A DNA stretch of 64,000 nucleotides. Origin: Nageia nagi (lineage: Eukaryota; Pinophyta). The stretch lies in NCBI GenBank assembly GCA_050084985.1, contig JBITNC010000001.1:204166001-204230000 (forward strand). The letters are read 5' to 3'. A program made the translations under genes and the position numbers. A model generated the notes under the pieces. It saw only the letters and a list, made by a program, of their open reading frames with translations. It was not told the DNA's origin and did no database searches. This document shows positions 12,230 to 24,321 of the stretch, piece by piece (position 1 is the stretch's first letter; the number at the start of each line of letters is the position of its first letter).

Positions 12230-13470
12230 TCATATAAATGGGTGAATGGAATGTTGTTTAAATGTGGTCTTGATCATATTCTTCGAAGATGTCTTAGAAT
12301 AGATGAAGTATTTTATGTTTTCAGAGCTTGTCATGATGAACCCTCAAGAGGACATTATTATACCAAAAGCATAATTCAAAAGGTATTAGATGCTAGATAC
12401 TATTGGTTATCTATGCATAAAGATGTAAAGAAATATGTGGATCAGTGTGATCAATGTCAAAGAATGGGCAGGCTTACTGTGACAACTCAAATGCCACTTC
12501 ATCCCCAAGTTGTAATTGAACCATTTGAACAATGGGGAATGGACTTTGTGGGACCAATCAGTCCACCCTCATGAGGTAAGAAGCATATTCTAGTTTGTAC
12601 AGATTACACTACTAAATGGGTAGAAGTATGTACACTTATGCAAGTAAGGGAAGATAAAGTAGCAGATTTTCTGTATATAAACATTATGCAGAGGTTTGAA
12701 ACTCCAAAATTTTTAGTATCAGATCAAGGACCTCAATTTATGTCTCACATGATAAAGCATTTTGTTGATCACTATCAAATTACACATAAGAGGTCTTCCC
12801 CATATCACCCACAAACCAGTGGTCAAGTTGAAGTTACTAATAGAGAATTAGAAAGGATCTTAACCAAAACTATTGCTTCACATAGCAAGGATTGGGCAAA
12901 TAGACTCCCTAAAGTTGTATGGGCTTATAATATCACATGGAAGTCCACAATAGGACTTTCACCTTATGAATTAGTATATGGAAAGAAACCACTCTTACAA
13001 TAGAGTTTGAAATTCAGACTCTTAGAATAACTTTAGAAGTGGAGATTGATTTGAATGAGGCCCAGAGAGATAGATTGATCCAATTGAGTGCATTAGATGA
13101 GCAAAGGATGGAAGCTTTACATAAAACTAAAATCATTTAGCAGTAAAGAAAGATATGGCATGATAAGAATTTGAGGAATGTATAGTTCAACCCAAGGAAT
13201 TGGGTTCTCCTATTTGATTCAAAATACCAAGATTTCATGGGAAAATTACAAACAAGGTGGCTTGGACCTTACAACATATTGCAGGTCTTCAATAATGGAA
13301 CTATTCAACTTTAGCCAATTGATGGGTCTAGAAGAACCATGTTGGTCAATGGGCATCGACTTTGACCTTACATTCTACCAATGAATAAAGAATAGTTCAT
13401 TCAGCACTTAAGGATAGTAGATTTGGATTTGATTGAGGAAGGATCTTCTTTCTCATACAAATCAAACTGA
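12230..13470 (+). pseudogene. Element A integrase, broken
   Basis: The HHCC zinc-binding head (ACHDEPSRGHYYTKS ... YVDQCDQC) lies at about 12325-12460. The core keeps all three acidic residues: Asp in WGMDFVGP (about 12540), Asp in VSDQGPQF (about 12720) and Glu in SGQVEVTNRE (about 12830), the last two in DX35E spacing. A C-terminal module with a GPYNILQVFNNGT block follows near 13280 in another frame. A TGA at 12573 replaces what is probably a CGA Arg codon, and TAG stops occur at 13001 and 13138. The enzyme would insert the cDNA. No chromodomain is seen. Confidence 0.88.
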
Positions 13471-13474
13471 TCAG

Positions 13475-14186
13475 CTTTCAAGGAAGTAAGAATAAAGATT
13501 GAATTTGAATCATTAGAGTCAGTCAGGACTAGTCATGGTCCTTTCTAAAAAATAAAAAATAAAAAACAACAAAAATAAGGAATAATAGTGTATGTATGGA
13601 AATGGATAGTTTAAACTCTTTCTTCTAGCATCAAGAAGCATTCTAGACTGGATCCATAAACTATTTTATGACTAGCTCCGGAAACTATTTTGTAACTAGC
13701 TCCAGAAACCATCAAGCATAGCTCTAGAAAGTATTTTGACTCTAGCTCTAGAAAGCACGATACATTAGCCTCAAAATTGTCGTTAACTATGGAATCTTCT
13801 CTCTCACATGGTCATTGTAATCAACATGATTTGGAGTCCAACTAGCATCTAAGGACATGGCATGATAGGTATGCATTTAATAATTAAATTGATAGTTAAA
13901 TAATTGTGAAATCATTTAAGTCATGATAAGTGTTCCAAGGAGTAAATGTTTGATCAAGTGAAATAAATGCAAATGACACCATTTGTAAATTTTGGCACAT
14001 CAAATGTGTAAGAAGTTAATGATACACATCATTAATATTAATGTGAACAATTTGAGGTGACATGCACAAGAAAGTTGAAATATGTAGATGTCATTTTTAC
14101 ATGCATGCACTAGAAGGAAATTGATCACAGTAAGCTCCAAAAGCTAGTTTGCCAAAATTTAGATCTAGAAAGCATTCAAATTCAAA
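13475..14186 (+). other. Non-coding spacer between pol and the 3' ORF of element A
   Basis: No ORF is supported. Between 13660 and 13770 it holds four or five more AGCTCCAGAAA-type motifs like those in U3, so the motif family is not confined to the LTR. Confidence 0.6.
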
Positions 14187-16698
14187 ATGGGAATGAAACA
14201 TAAGGAAGAACCAAAGAGCATAAAGGAATTGAGGAAAGATGCAGAACAGGTAGAGATCTTCCAAAAGTTTAATTTGTTGCAATTCTTTGATAAGTTTAGA
14301 GGATATAATGAACACCTAGTTTTAGACTTTACCGAAGGATTTAGGGAAAATTCTGTAACATTGGGATCCCATACAATACCAATCATTGAGAATTTAATTA
14401 GTGAATTAATGGGGTTACTAATGCTTGGAGAAAATTTGTTGAAAAGAGACAGTTATCCAAATTTGTTGGAACAATTTCATTCAAGCATAGAATAGAAGGT
14501 AGAAGTATACAAAACCTTTGGTCATATTCAAGGGGTAAAATGAAATACCTTACCTAAAAAATGGGCAAAAGTAGCTCTATGGATAATGAGGTACATTACC
14601 TATGAAGGGTAATATGCCACCCTAATGGGGCACCATTTAAGGCTGTTAACATGTTTAATGTATGATAATTACACCTCTTGTAATTTGTCTTAGTGCTCCA
14701 AAATTTACAAAAAATGGCTATAAAGGTTAGAGCAAAGATTGATAACAAATTATCTACCTTAAAACACCATGGTTTAGTAACATTGCTCTACAGAGAATAT
14801 ATTTTGAGAAAGGAGAATGGTGGTAGATTGTGGGAGGAATTCCAGAGGCAATACCCCTTAGAAAACCCTGACGTTCATGATGTTTTAAAAATGGAAACTA
14901 TAGAAATAGGAGAGGCATCAAGCTCTCACATTGAAACTATCCCAGTTATTTCTATTGGAAATATTAACATAGTTCAAATAGAGGAAAGTTTCAATGTAGG
15001 TACATAATATGACATTCCTTCCAGTCTAGCAGAAGTAGAATTACAACTTGTATTTAGGAGAAGATCAAAAAGGTTAAGGAAGAAGTAGTCTCCAGAAAAA
15101 GAGTCATCCCCATAGAAAAGACATCAAGTGGAAAGGACTCCAGAAAGAACTAATAGTGGCCATATAATTACTATTGATGAATTGGATCTAACAGTAGAAG
15201 AAATTCAACCTTTAGAACCAATTCTAGAATCAGCTCTAGAACTAGATATACAAATTCTAGAAGATAGCACTAGAAGATTGGAGCAAGAAGAGGAATCAGA
15301 GCTCTAGAAATTACAAAAGTAGCTCCAGGCAATGGAACAAGCAAATGCACAATTGGTGAGTGAAAATTCTATTCTCATTAGCAAGAGTACAAAGTTAGAG
15401 GAATAGAATTTATGGTTGCTTCAAAATTATGTTATCTTAGAAATACTGTTAGCTAAGGAAAAAGAAATACTTGATATGCTTCAAAAATTAGCAACTGAAT
15501 TAGAGAAAAAGGGAATTTCTTTGGATAGATGTCAAAATGTTGAATAAGTAGGGGAGTAGTTAGCTAATTTAGTTGCCAAATAGAATGAAGAAATAAAATA
15601 ACTAAAAGATACTGTTCAACAATTAGAAGAAATTATTGAGAGGATGGAAGATTCAAACTTTAAAACCCTTCAAGAGATCAAAGCTCTAAAGAAGCATAAC
15701 AAAGAAATTCCACTCATCAAGCAAACAGTTAGAGATCTATGTAGAATATGTGATGAGCTTGTTCAGTTGAAGCAACCCTCAGTTATGTATAGTAGGTACC
15801 TCAAAGAGCAATTTTTGAAATGGCAAGTAAAAAGAATCAAGAAAAGATTGCCATATAACTTAGACACAGGAGCAAACTTTATTAGGGCATATTTTGAAGC
15901 AATAGAATAAGAAAGCTACCTTTTGTGTGAATTGTATGTTCATGATTTCATTCTTAAAGGTAACACAAGGTTCTTTCCAGTAGTGTTTGTAAGAGAAATC
16001 TAGATACAAGCTTTTGTATCTATTTTGTATAATCAAATTCAATGGGGAGATGAAATGGAACAAATCCCATAAAAAGATTTGATTGATAATTTTTGGGTCA
16101 GACAACAACCTATGTATGTTGATGAGGCAAGATCACTTTTATGGCTAAAATTAATATAGATCTAAACAATTACCAAGGAATGTTAGATGATTGCCTTACT
16201 AGATGCCTAAGCACAACACAGTCTATATTTAATCAAGCTTTGTCCAGTTGTCAAAGGAGATGGGATTTTTAGATAGATTAGCATAAGCAAAGGGAAATTA
16301 TTTCCCCAAATAATCTAAGAGGAGGAAATGAAGAGTTGAAACACTATGTGTAATAATAAGAAAAGCACTTTATCAATGGATTGGACAATGTTTTAGACCA
16401 TTGTTGGTTTTGGAACCAGCTTCTTTTTGGCAAGATGAGAGTCCCCAAAATCAACAACTATTTCATATTTGGGAAATGGAAATGAGAATGAGTAAAGGTT
16501 TGGGAAATTATGTTGAAAGGCCAAGATTGGATAGTGTAGGCCCAACAAAGAAAAATCTTCTTTCAAGAGAAGATAAAGAAAAGATTTTTGAATGCTTATA
16601 TCCATATGACCTGAGCCTGATGATGAAAGATTTAAATTCTCCCAACTAGAATTTTGATCCACAATCCAATGACTTTGAAAGTAATGATACAGAAAGGT
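14187..16698 (+). pseudogene. Element A extra 3' ORF, coiled-coil protein of unknown function, broken
   Basis: This region occupies the place of the env-like ORF of Athila elements but shows no signal peptide or membrane span. Open pieces are 14187-14495, 14693-15007, 15644-15910 and 16401-16649. The N-terminal piece has a globular motif (FFDKFRGYNEHLVLDFTEGF) that I recall loosely from unnamed plant retroelement ORFs. The middle (about 15060-15700) is acidic and heptad-rich, a likely coiled coil (LEEIIERMEDSNFKTLQEIK). A second basic and aromatic block follows at 15790-15900 (QFLKWQVKRIKKRL). Stops are mostly CAA/CAG-derived. The plan resembles the 3' ORF of element 2. Function unknown; a structural or packaging role is only a guess. 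Confidence 0.65.
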
Positions 16699-16753
16699 AA
16701 ATTAAGTAATTGAGGGGGCTCAATTTTGATTGCTACAGGAGTAGCAATGTTTT

Positions 16754-16766
16754 CAATTGGGAAGAA
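16754..16766 (+). other. Element A polypurine tract
   Basis: The purine-rich run AATTGGGAAGAA lies immediately before the 3' LTR, where plus-strand synthesis would be primed. Another purine block (TTGAGGGGG, about 16709) lies 50 bp upstream and could be the original tract. Confidence 0.6.
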
Positions 16767-17995
16767 TGGTGAGAATCAAAATGGTCTCATTTTTGATGCA
16801 TTTATTTAATGTGTTAAGGACATTTGGAACACTATTATGCCTTGAATGATATTACCAATTGTTATAAACTATCTAATTTAATGTTGAATACATATTTGTT
16901 TGATCTTTCATTTATTAGTGTTATTTGTAATTTTGATGCATGAAAATTACTATTTATGTTTGAATAATGTTTACTGAGCACATATTCTAATTCCTCATAA
17001 GAATAATGGCTACAAGTATCAAGTTTCTAGCTCTAGAGTAATCTGATTGAGTGCTCCAAAAAGTGACTTAAGTCTAGCTCCAAAAACTAACTTAAGTCTA
17101 GCATTAGAAAGTGACTTAAGTCTAGCTCCAAAAACTATTTCTAGGCTCAGTTCTAGAAACCATGGATCTAAAAAGGCTTCTAAATTATAGTTATAGAAAG
17201 GTTCTTGAAATGTAGCTCCAGAAAGGTTCCTGAAATGTAGCTCCAAAAAGGCTCTTGAATTATAGCTTCAAAAATATAGAAGAATCAGATGCACAAAGTT
17301 AAGATGATAGCTACATCAAAGACAGAGAAGAAACGTGGATCAGTTAGAGAAATTAGAAGAGCCAGAGAAGAAGTCAAGTAGACTTATTTCAATTTGGAAC
17401 TAGTATTAAGGACAAAGTAACTAATTCTATTCTATACTTGATCTTTACAGAATTATCTCCAAAATATTAGCAAACAGTGTAGGATAAGATGGATTGTATG
17501 ACCCAAATGAATAGGTCAAGTAGGATATATTTAGAATGTTTAGTTAAAAAGCATTAATGATCCTATTAGAATAAATAAGAGACTTTGTGATGGAAAAAGG
17601 GAGCTAGCTTTTGTAATCAAATTGTATCAGTTCATTTGGAAAATCAATAAAAAAGTGTGACAGTTCTTCAACATTGTGTTTAATTGTGAGTCTCTACTAG
17701 GAAGAGGGGGGCCACTCCTACTAGTTGAGGTCTCTTATTTATTTTTATGTTAATTTCTAGTTTTTTGTAAGTATTTGATATTAGCTTAGTGTGAGTGTTT
17801 AACTCCATTTCCTTTAGTTTACTGCAACTTTATCTTTCTAGTTTAATTCCTACAAGTTTGAATTTAACATTGTTGTGTGATTGCAATTTGAATTTTTCAA
17901 GTAGAACAAGGGAGAAAATAGAGTCCTCAACTGCATATAGCCTTGTACACCAACTCAATATTGACAAAATTAAATGATGAATTGATGCCTCATTA
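16767..17995 (+). repeat. Element A 3' LTR
   Basis: Full-length match to 5999-7251. It starts TGGTGAGAATC and ends CTCATTA just before GGCCC. Confidence 0.92.
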
Positions 17996-18000
17996 GGCCC

Positions 18001-18262
18001 TTATCAAGTTTAGTTCAACCTAAATTTTGTTCCCTTAGGTTAAATTGAATACTACCTCAAATCAAATCAATACATTAAAATAATACAATAATTGAATATA
18101 TGAAACAAAAATGTAAAGAGCTTTATTTAATAAAATGGTTGATTATGCAATTATAATAAGATAGTATTTCCCCCATAATGGTTATACATTAATGTAACTA
18201 AAATTATGACTAAAATTATTTTAACAGAGTGTAAAAACTAGGGTTTGCAAGCAAAATATAAT
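18001..18262. other. Unassigned sequence between element A and element 0
   Basis: Only about 260 bp of AT-rich sequence separates the two insertions. Nothing recognisable. It ends with AGAAG, duplicated at 60628-60632. Confidence 0.5.
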
Positions 18263-18267
18263 AGAAG

Positions 18268-18948
18268 TGTAGATGCCTCAAAATGAAACTTTATGTATTT
18301 AATAAATCATTTTAATACCTTAATAATGTATTATTTAAAAAGGGATTTAAAATATATAAATGAGGTGTAGGCCATACATTTGACCTTATGGATTATACAA
18401 TGGGTCAAATCCTATAATAGAAGCATCCCTATATAAAGGCATTAAAGACATACAAAGAAGGAGGATGGGATTATCATCAAGAGGAGATTAGACAAGTGCC
18501 AAATTACAAAAGACCCAAGGCTTCTATCAACTAAAGATTATATAGAGAATCAAGAACTCAAACATCATTTGCAAAACATACCTTTGCAAGGTCTTCTTAT
18601 CCATAACAAGTGAATCTCTTATCTCAAAAATTATCATACTTTTGTTAAATTGATAAACCATTTGTTTTCTTATCATTTAATTTTTTTTGTATCTATAATT
18701 TAATCATTAACACAATGTTAGTGATGTACTATTACTAGGGCACCAATTCTGTACTAGTGTATATGATATTGTTCATTCTTGATGTATGCCTTTCCTTGAT
18801 CAATTGGATATGCATATTAATGAAATGAACCTGTATGCTTAATCATCTCTCGTCATATTCTTATTTTATGTCAACTAACTAATAGACCAAATAGTGCATG
18901 TGTTAATTCCCCTAATTAATTACACCATTGCATTATTTAGGGTCTACA
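18268..18948 (+). repeat. Element 0 5' LTR
   Basis: 681 bp, TGTAGA...TCTACA ends, paired with 59945-60627. A strong TATATAAA at 18430-18437 sits at the same place in the other copy. Confidence 0.93.
18430..18437 (+). promoter_or_regulatory. TATA box of element 0 LTR
   Basis: TATATAAA followed by GG, conserved in the 3' LTR at 60109-60116. Typical U3 promoter position. Confidence 0.6.
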
Positions 18949-18950
18949 TT

Positions 18951-18963
18951 TGGTGAACCTGAC
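18951..18963 (+). other. Element 0 primer-binding site
   Basis: TGGTGAACCTGAC starts two bases after the 5' LTR. Element 5 has TGGTGAACCTA in the same place (61710). I did not assign the tRNA. Confidence 0.6.
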
Positions 18964-19718
18964 ATTCTTACACACCTAGGTATTTGTCTAGGGAAAAATC
19001 CTTTTGTAAAGTCATGAATCCATTTTTGCTACTTTTTCTCTCCATAGAAAAAGTACTCCAAATAGTAGCCAAAGAATAAGATAAAACTAGGGCTTGTTTT
19101 ACTTATATCCCAAAGATGGATCTTACCCCAAATAACCCTACAATATCTAAATTTAAAGTATAATTTTTGAAGGTTAGGATAAGTCTTCAAATTAATCCTA
19201 AATTATCTTTCCAAATTCCTCCCCCTAGGACCATATGGGATTCTGAATCTTTAGATTTTGGTAAATGAATGTGCATTATTGGAGAGACTCCTAATCATTA
19301 TGCTATTCTTAATCCTAGCAACTTGGATAATTTGGCTCCTAATCTAGAACCTTTTGATGATGATGAACTCCCTAATCTTGATAGGATTCCTTATAATGCT
19401 CAGTCCATTCACAAGTGTTATCTAATAAGGAAAGGTTACATTTTTTTATTCATAATAATGCTTCTATTGTGGTGGAACTTATTATAGATTAAAATTTGCT
19501 TCATAACCAATTGGAAACTACAAAATCTAAAGATATTTTATTCCATTATGAGCTATCATTAAAACATATCCAAACTATGCATGAAATGCATGACATTAGT
19601 AGCATGATTGACTGTCACCACAGCATGGGCAACATAGATCCTAACAAAGTAGATTTGTAACTAGAGCTTGAGTATGAGTTGGAATAGCCACTACATGAGG
19701 ATGATATTTTTGAAAGTG
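18964..19718 (+). pseudogene. Element 0 leader and N-terminal gag-region remnant
   Basis: Up to about 19260 this is leader with no clear frame. From there short open pieces read with an acidic character (FDDDELPNLDRIPYN) and end HEDDIFESDDY just where element 1 was inserted. Joined across element 1 the reading leads toward the gag at 24364. No domain is recognised in this part; it may be the N-terminal extension seen in some Tat Gag proteins. Several stops interrupt it. Confidence 0.45.
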
Positions 19719-19723
19719 ATGAC

Positions 19724-20159
19724 TATTAGAAATTGTAATATAATATTGTGTAATATTTATTATATAATATTTATCTTTAATTTAAATTCATTTAATGCTT
19801 AAAGTATCTTTAGATACCTTAAAGCATTAAGGGAATAAATTTAGAAATAGAATTAAATACAAAAACATCTTTAACCTTACCCTTGGGTAAAAGGAAGGTT
19901 AAAGGGTGGGTTTCTTTTTATAAATAAAGAGGTGTCCCTCTCATTATGTATGGGATCAAGTATGGTAATGCTTGTCATGTAGAGTTGTAGGAGAGTTATC
20001 TTGTGAGAAAGTAATATAATGATGGTTCAAAGTGGATGTACTCACAAGAGATGGAGGAACCACTGTACATGATGTATATTTTGCTAGATGAATGAATGGT
20101 ATATTTTTTGGAGAAACTTCAAGGTGATATTGGTTATATGGAATCCTTTAATTCCATCA
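19724..20159 (+). repeat. Element 1 5' LTR
   Basis: Pairs with 23843-24316. Both end in ATTCCATCA. A TATAAATAAAG box lies at about 19919-19929 and recurs in the other LTR. Small ORFs here are incidental. Confidence 0.87.
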
Positions 20160-20161
20160 AA

Positions 20162-20174
20162 TGGTATCAGATCC
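20162..20174 (+). other. Element 1 primer-binding site (initiator Met tRNA type)
   Basis: TGGTATCAGATCC; the first ten bases match the common plant primer site TGGTATCAGAGC. Confidence 0.75.
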
Positions 20175-20738
20175 ATTCTTGCAGTCTCTGCTTCAAGATC
20201 CTTCAAGATCCTTCCTCTTCTTTCTTCATCCAAATTATTGAGGTAAAAGGGTTTGAAGGTATAATCTACCTCTTCTTGTCAAATTTTTTCTTTTATCACT
20301 AACCTCTTTTGGTTTCTTAATGATGAGTTTAAGTTTAGCAAAATTTGATTAAAGAAGATAATATTTTTTTTACTAACATGTTAATTCAATTTTTTATTAC
20401 TATGCATTATTTTTTTACTAACAATTTGTTAGTTACAATTTTTAAGTAAAATTGCTTAATGTGTAGTAATAATATGCAAATTTTTAGTAATTTTGCTTAA
20501 ATAGATTGTTATAGTTTAAAATTGCAAGTTTCTATTTAGTATAGAAAAAGTTAAAAGTATTGCATTTTTTTTGTTTATACAACATTACTATAATAGTATT
20601 GCTCAAAAGTAAAATTTAAAACATGTTTGTAAAATTAATTTGCATCATGCATGCAAATTTTTTATTATTCAAAAATTTATATATGATATTTCTATAAAAA
20701 AAGATATTTTTTTATAGATATGAGTCATACATTAAAAA

Positions 20739-20794
<56 letters not shown>

Positions 20795-20904
20795 TATGGA
20801 AGTTTTTTTTCTATATATAATTAAAATAAATAAATTAAAAATTAAAAATTAAAAAAACATATTTAATATTTTTTTAATTTATGAAACTTTTTAAATTTAA
20901 AAAA
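20175..20904. other. Element 1 internal, AT-rich, non-coding
   Basis: Low-complexity AT-rich sequence with a (TA)n run at about 20739-20792. No frame longer than a few dozen codons makes sense. Confidence 0.6.
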
Positions 20905-21445
20905 ACCCTAGTGAGGGACACATGGTGCTAATTGATAGCCCCCTAGAGGAGGTGAATGCTTGGTGCTGGCCAATGGCTCCCCTCCTATGGGGTAACACAT
21001 GGCATAGTAGCTAGTAGTTCTCCCCTATGAGGGAGGTGCATGCTTGGAATAGGTCGATGGTCCCTTTTGGGAAGGCATGCTTGACCCTAATTGATGGCCC
21101 CCCTTAGGGTGGCATGCTCAACCTTGGTCGATGGCACCCCTTGGGGTGGTGTGCTCAAACTTGGTTGGTGGCCCCCTTAGGGTGGCCTACTTGGTGCAAA
21201 CTAGTCACCTTCTTTAGGAGGTGTGCATGAACCTGGCCAACATCTCCCTTAGGGTGGCATGCTCAGCTCAAGCCAACTACCTCCATTTGGGAGGTATGCA
21301 TGGCCCTAGATGATGACCCCCCTTGGAGTGGTGCACTCAGTGCTGGCTGACCACCTCTCCATAAAGGAGGTGGGCATGGCATAGGTTGACAACCCTCTCT
21401 AATAGGGAGGTGCATTGTATTCCTGGCTAGCAGCCCCTCCTTTTA
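20905..21445 (+). repeat. GC-rich degenerate tandem repeat block in element 1
   Basis: About 540 bp of units 45-60 bp long, each with a phrase such as CCCCTTGGGGTGG followed by TGCTCA and CTTGGT. It is far richer in G and C than its surroundings. No convincing frame was found in either direction. Confidence 0.7.
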
Positions 21446-23842
21446 ATGTTTTTCTTTGTATTTGAAAAAATAAGAGATTTTACTTTACAAAAATAGATTA
21501 TATTAATAAAAAAGGAAGGTTTTTTTTTACAAGATAAGTTTTAAAATATTTTGAGCATCTTTAAAAAAAAGGTGAATTTTTTAGAAATTTTAAGCAAGGC
21601 ATGTTACTTTTTTAACCATGTGGTGTAAGTGTTAATATCAATTTTTTGAAATTTGGTAAAATATTTGTTATTTAAATATTTGCAAAGGTTAATATTTAAA
21701 TACAAAGCACATTAGTGCATTTAAATTATCATGTGCAATTATGGTAAGGAATGTGACATTTTCTAAACCTTAAGTAAAGCTTAAAAATTATTCTTTAAAA
21801 CTTTTTGTTAATGTTATTATAACATTAAAAAATTTACAAGTATGTACATGCTTATGATTTATAAATATAATCATTTTTTTTGCAAAATATTACACGCTAA
21901 ATTATCTTGCAAAATTATGTCTTTAAACATATTTAAATCACCTTTTTAAGGTAAAGTGTTTAAATGGTTAATTAATAATGTCTAATACATTACACACCAA
22001 TTTTATGCATAGTGAAAATTTATTGTTGTACTTAGTTATTTGCATTATTGATTGTAATGTTTGGTGCTTGTATTATGCACATTATTTGAAATTTATGCAA
22101 CTTTTATTCAAACTAGCCTTATTAATTATGCACATTGATTCTATGATTGTATAAAATTTTTAGTTAAGCATAAATTCTTGTTGGAGTAAAGTTTATAAAC
22201 TTACTCAACATTAGAATTGTTGTGCATTAATACTTAAATTCTTTTCTCCTATGCACCTTGGATATTATCCTTATTGAAGTAAAAGTTTTTAAAATTTCTT
22301 CATAAGACTTATTGAAGATATTGATAATGCAATATTAATCTTGCTTTGAAAAGGAAGTGTACAAGAAATATACATTCCTCTCTACATGTGTAGAGTTTTA
22401 TAATATGCTTCAATTTTTAAAAAGTTACTCTTAAGGGGAAGTCTAAAAACCAAGCAATTCTTCCATATTGATAGATTATGTCACATTTCTAGCAAGTATA
22501 AAATTCAATCATATTATTTTACTAAGAAATAAATTTATCCTCAAGAAGGTTTGAAGTAATGCTTACTTCATCCTTAGGAGGGTTGTGATTATAAGTATTA
22601 GCTTATCATCTTCGTGATGAATTATAGGGCACTATTTACCATATTTTACTTCCATGTTGGGAAGTTATATTCATAATGATGAATTGTTTGCCACATTGCT
22701 AATTATAGTGTATGGAGTGGTTAAAAAGTTTTTTATTTCTCTATAATTACATTCTTGGAGTGGTTAAAAAGGTTCTACCTTCTCTATGATTGTTGAATGT
22801 TGGAGTGGTTAAAAAGGTTCACCCTTATCCACATTACAATCTTTGATGGAAAATTATATCTTTGTTAGATGAATGCTACCTTTTTCCATTATAATCGTAA
22901 CTAGTAGCATGGTTAAGATGGCATCTTGACTCACTCTTGGTAAAATCAAGTTTATTTATTGTGGCATCTTGGCTCACTCTTAGTAAAGTCAAATTTATTC
23001 ATTATGGCATATTGATTAACTCCTAGTAAATTTAAGTTTATTTGTTGTGGCATATTGACTCACTCTTAGTAAAGTCAAGTTTATTTTATGTTTGGATAAG
23101 TTGGAATTTGTGGCTTAAAAATCTAAACTTGGTGGTTTAGTTAAGTTATTTTTTATCATTTATGATATAGTTAAGATAATATGGTCACATAAGTATTTTT
23201 TTGGTGAAGTTATCATCAAGAAAAAGAATTAAATTGTGAAATATTATGATATGATGGCACCTTCATATAACCTCAACAAATATAGAATAATGATCTAAAA
23301 CAAACAAACACAAAAATTAAAAATCAATTTTTTATAATGATTAATGATATTTCTTATCCTTTAGTTGATAATGATAATACATTTTGCACATATGATATAT
23401 AGTTGATGATGTATGTCATCTTTGATGTTGTGCATATGTTATGAATTGGTATTTTTTATTAGTTTATGGATGACATCTATCTTATATGATGTATCTAATT
23501 GATCTTGTTTATGAGCTGCTTATAGCTTGCAAGTTCTTCTTGAGATTATAGGTTACTTCAGGTATGCAGGCTCATGGAGGCTCATCATTTCAACATGTTG
23601 TTGAATGACTACTCTTGTATAAAAAAAACCATTTTTTGGTTGATGATTGTATTGTAAAACTATTTGTTAAAATGGTTAAGTAGTTGAGCCATTATAGAAC
23701 CATCTATATTCTATTACTTTCTCAAAGATGTAAAAAGTTCTCATCTACATTTGTATCTCTTGGAGGAGAACTCTCTCTTACTTTCTCTTTCATGTTTCTC
23801 TTTGTTTTTCTAACTCTCTATCCAATATTACATTAAAGGGAG
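21446..23842. other. Element 1 internal, remaining non-coding part with purine tract
   Basis: No coding signal. Around 22910-23090 a phrase close to 'GGCATCTTGGCTCACTCTTAGTAAAGTCAAGTTTATT' (shown only as landmark spacing) recurs four times about 55-60 bp apart. Around 22700-22820 'GGAGTGGTTAAAAAGG' recurs three times. The purine tract TAAAGGGAG is at 23834-23842. Confidence 0.55.
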
Positions 23843-24316
23843 TGTTGAAAATTGTAATGTAATATAGTTAATATTTATTGTATAATATTTCTTTTTAATG
23901 TAAATTCACTTAATGATTAATGTATCTTTAGATACCTTAAAACATTAAGGAAATAAATATAGAAAGAGAAATAAATTTATAAATAGAATTAAAAATAGAA
24001 ATATCTTTAACCTTACTCTTGGGTAAAAGGAAGGTTAAAGGGTGGGTTTCTTCTTATAAATAAAGAGGTATCTCTCTCATTATGTAATAGGATCAAGCAT
24101 GGTAATGCTTATTGTGTAGAGTTGTAGGAGAGTTATGTTGTGAGAAAGTAATAGAATGATGTTTCAAAGTGAATGTACTCTCAAGATATGGAGGAACCAC
24201 TATACATTATGTGTTATTTTTTTGTGATTATTTCTTGCTTTACTAGATGGATGAATGGTAGATTGTTGAAGAAACTTCAAGGTGATCTTGGTTATATGGA
24301 ATATTCAATTCCATCA
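23843..24316 (+). repeat. Element 1 3' LTR
   Basis: Starts TGTTGAAAATTG, ends ATTCCATCA, followed by the duplication ATGAC. Confidence 0.87.
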
Positions 24317-24321
24317 ATGAC

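Larger units (their letters stand above)
5999..17995 (+). mobile_element. Element A: Athila-like Ty3/gypsy LTR retrotransposon, 12.0 kb, decayed
   Basis: Two related LTRs (5999-7251 and 16767-17995) enclose a tRNA-Asp-type primer-binding site, gag, protease, RT, RNase H, integrase, a long 3' ORF and a purine tract. GGCCC directly flanks both ends (5994-5998 and 17996-18000), which fixes the borders. Inner LTR ends keep TGGTGAG and CTCATCA. The outer ends have become TAATGAG and CTCATTA, so the canonical TG and CA are lost at the outside. Gene order, RT wording ([25 protein letters not shown]) and primer type point to the Athila lineage. Every coding region has stops and frameshifts, so the copy is not autonomous now. 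Confidence 0.9.
19724..24316 (+). mobile_element. Element 1: non-coding LTR element with Copia-like ends, inside element 0
   Basis: LTRs of 436 bp (19724-20159) and 474 bp (23843-24316) flank 3.7 kb with no coding capacity. The target duplication ATGAC is exact (19719-19723 and 24317-24321). The primer site TGGTATCAGA two bases after the 5' LTR fits initiator Met tRNA. The purine tract TAAAGGGAG joins TGTTGAAAATTG in the Copia manner. Large retrotransposon derivatives without genes (LARD type) have this form. The 5' outer end has changed from TG to TA. It depends on another element's proteins. Confidence 0.87.

Noticed and set aside
7468-16698. TAA/TAG as Gln codons (ciliate- or ulvophyte-type genetic code)
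   Set aside because: Most stops do replace Gln, but TGA also replaces Arg (12573, 48719), frameshifts are common, and element 2 uses CAA/CAG freely with normal stops. Methylation-driven decay of plant repeats explains everything.
14187-16698. env gene in element A
   Set aside because: Position fits Athila env-like ORFs, but no signal peptide, membrane span or cleavage site can be read; coiled coil and charged regions dominate.
18268-18948. Solo LTR at 18268-18948
   Set aside because: A primer site follows it, and a matching LTR with purine tract and the same AGAAG lies at 59945-60627.
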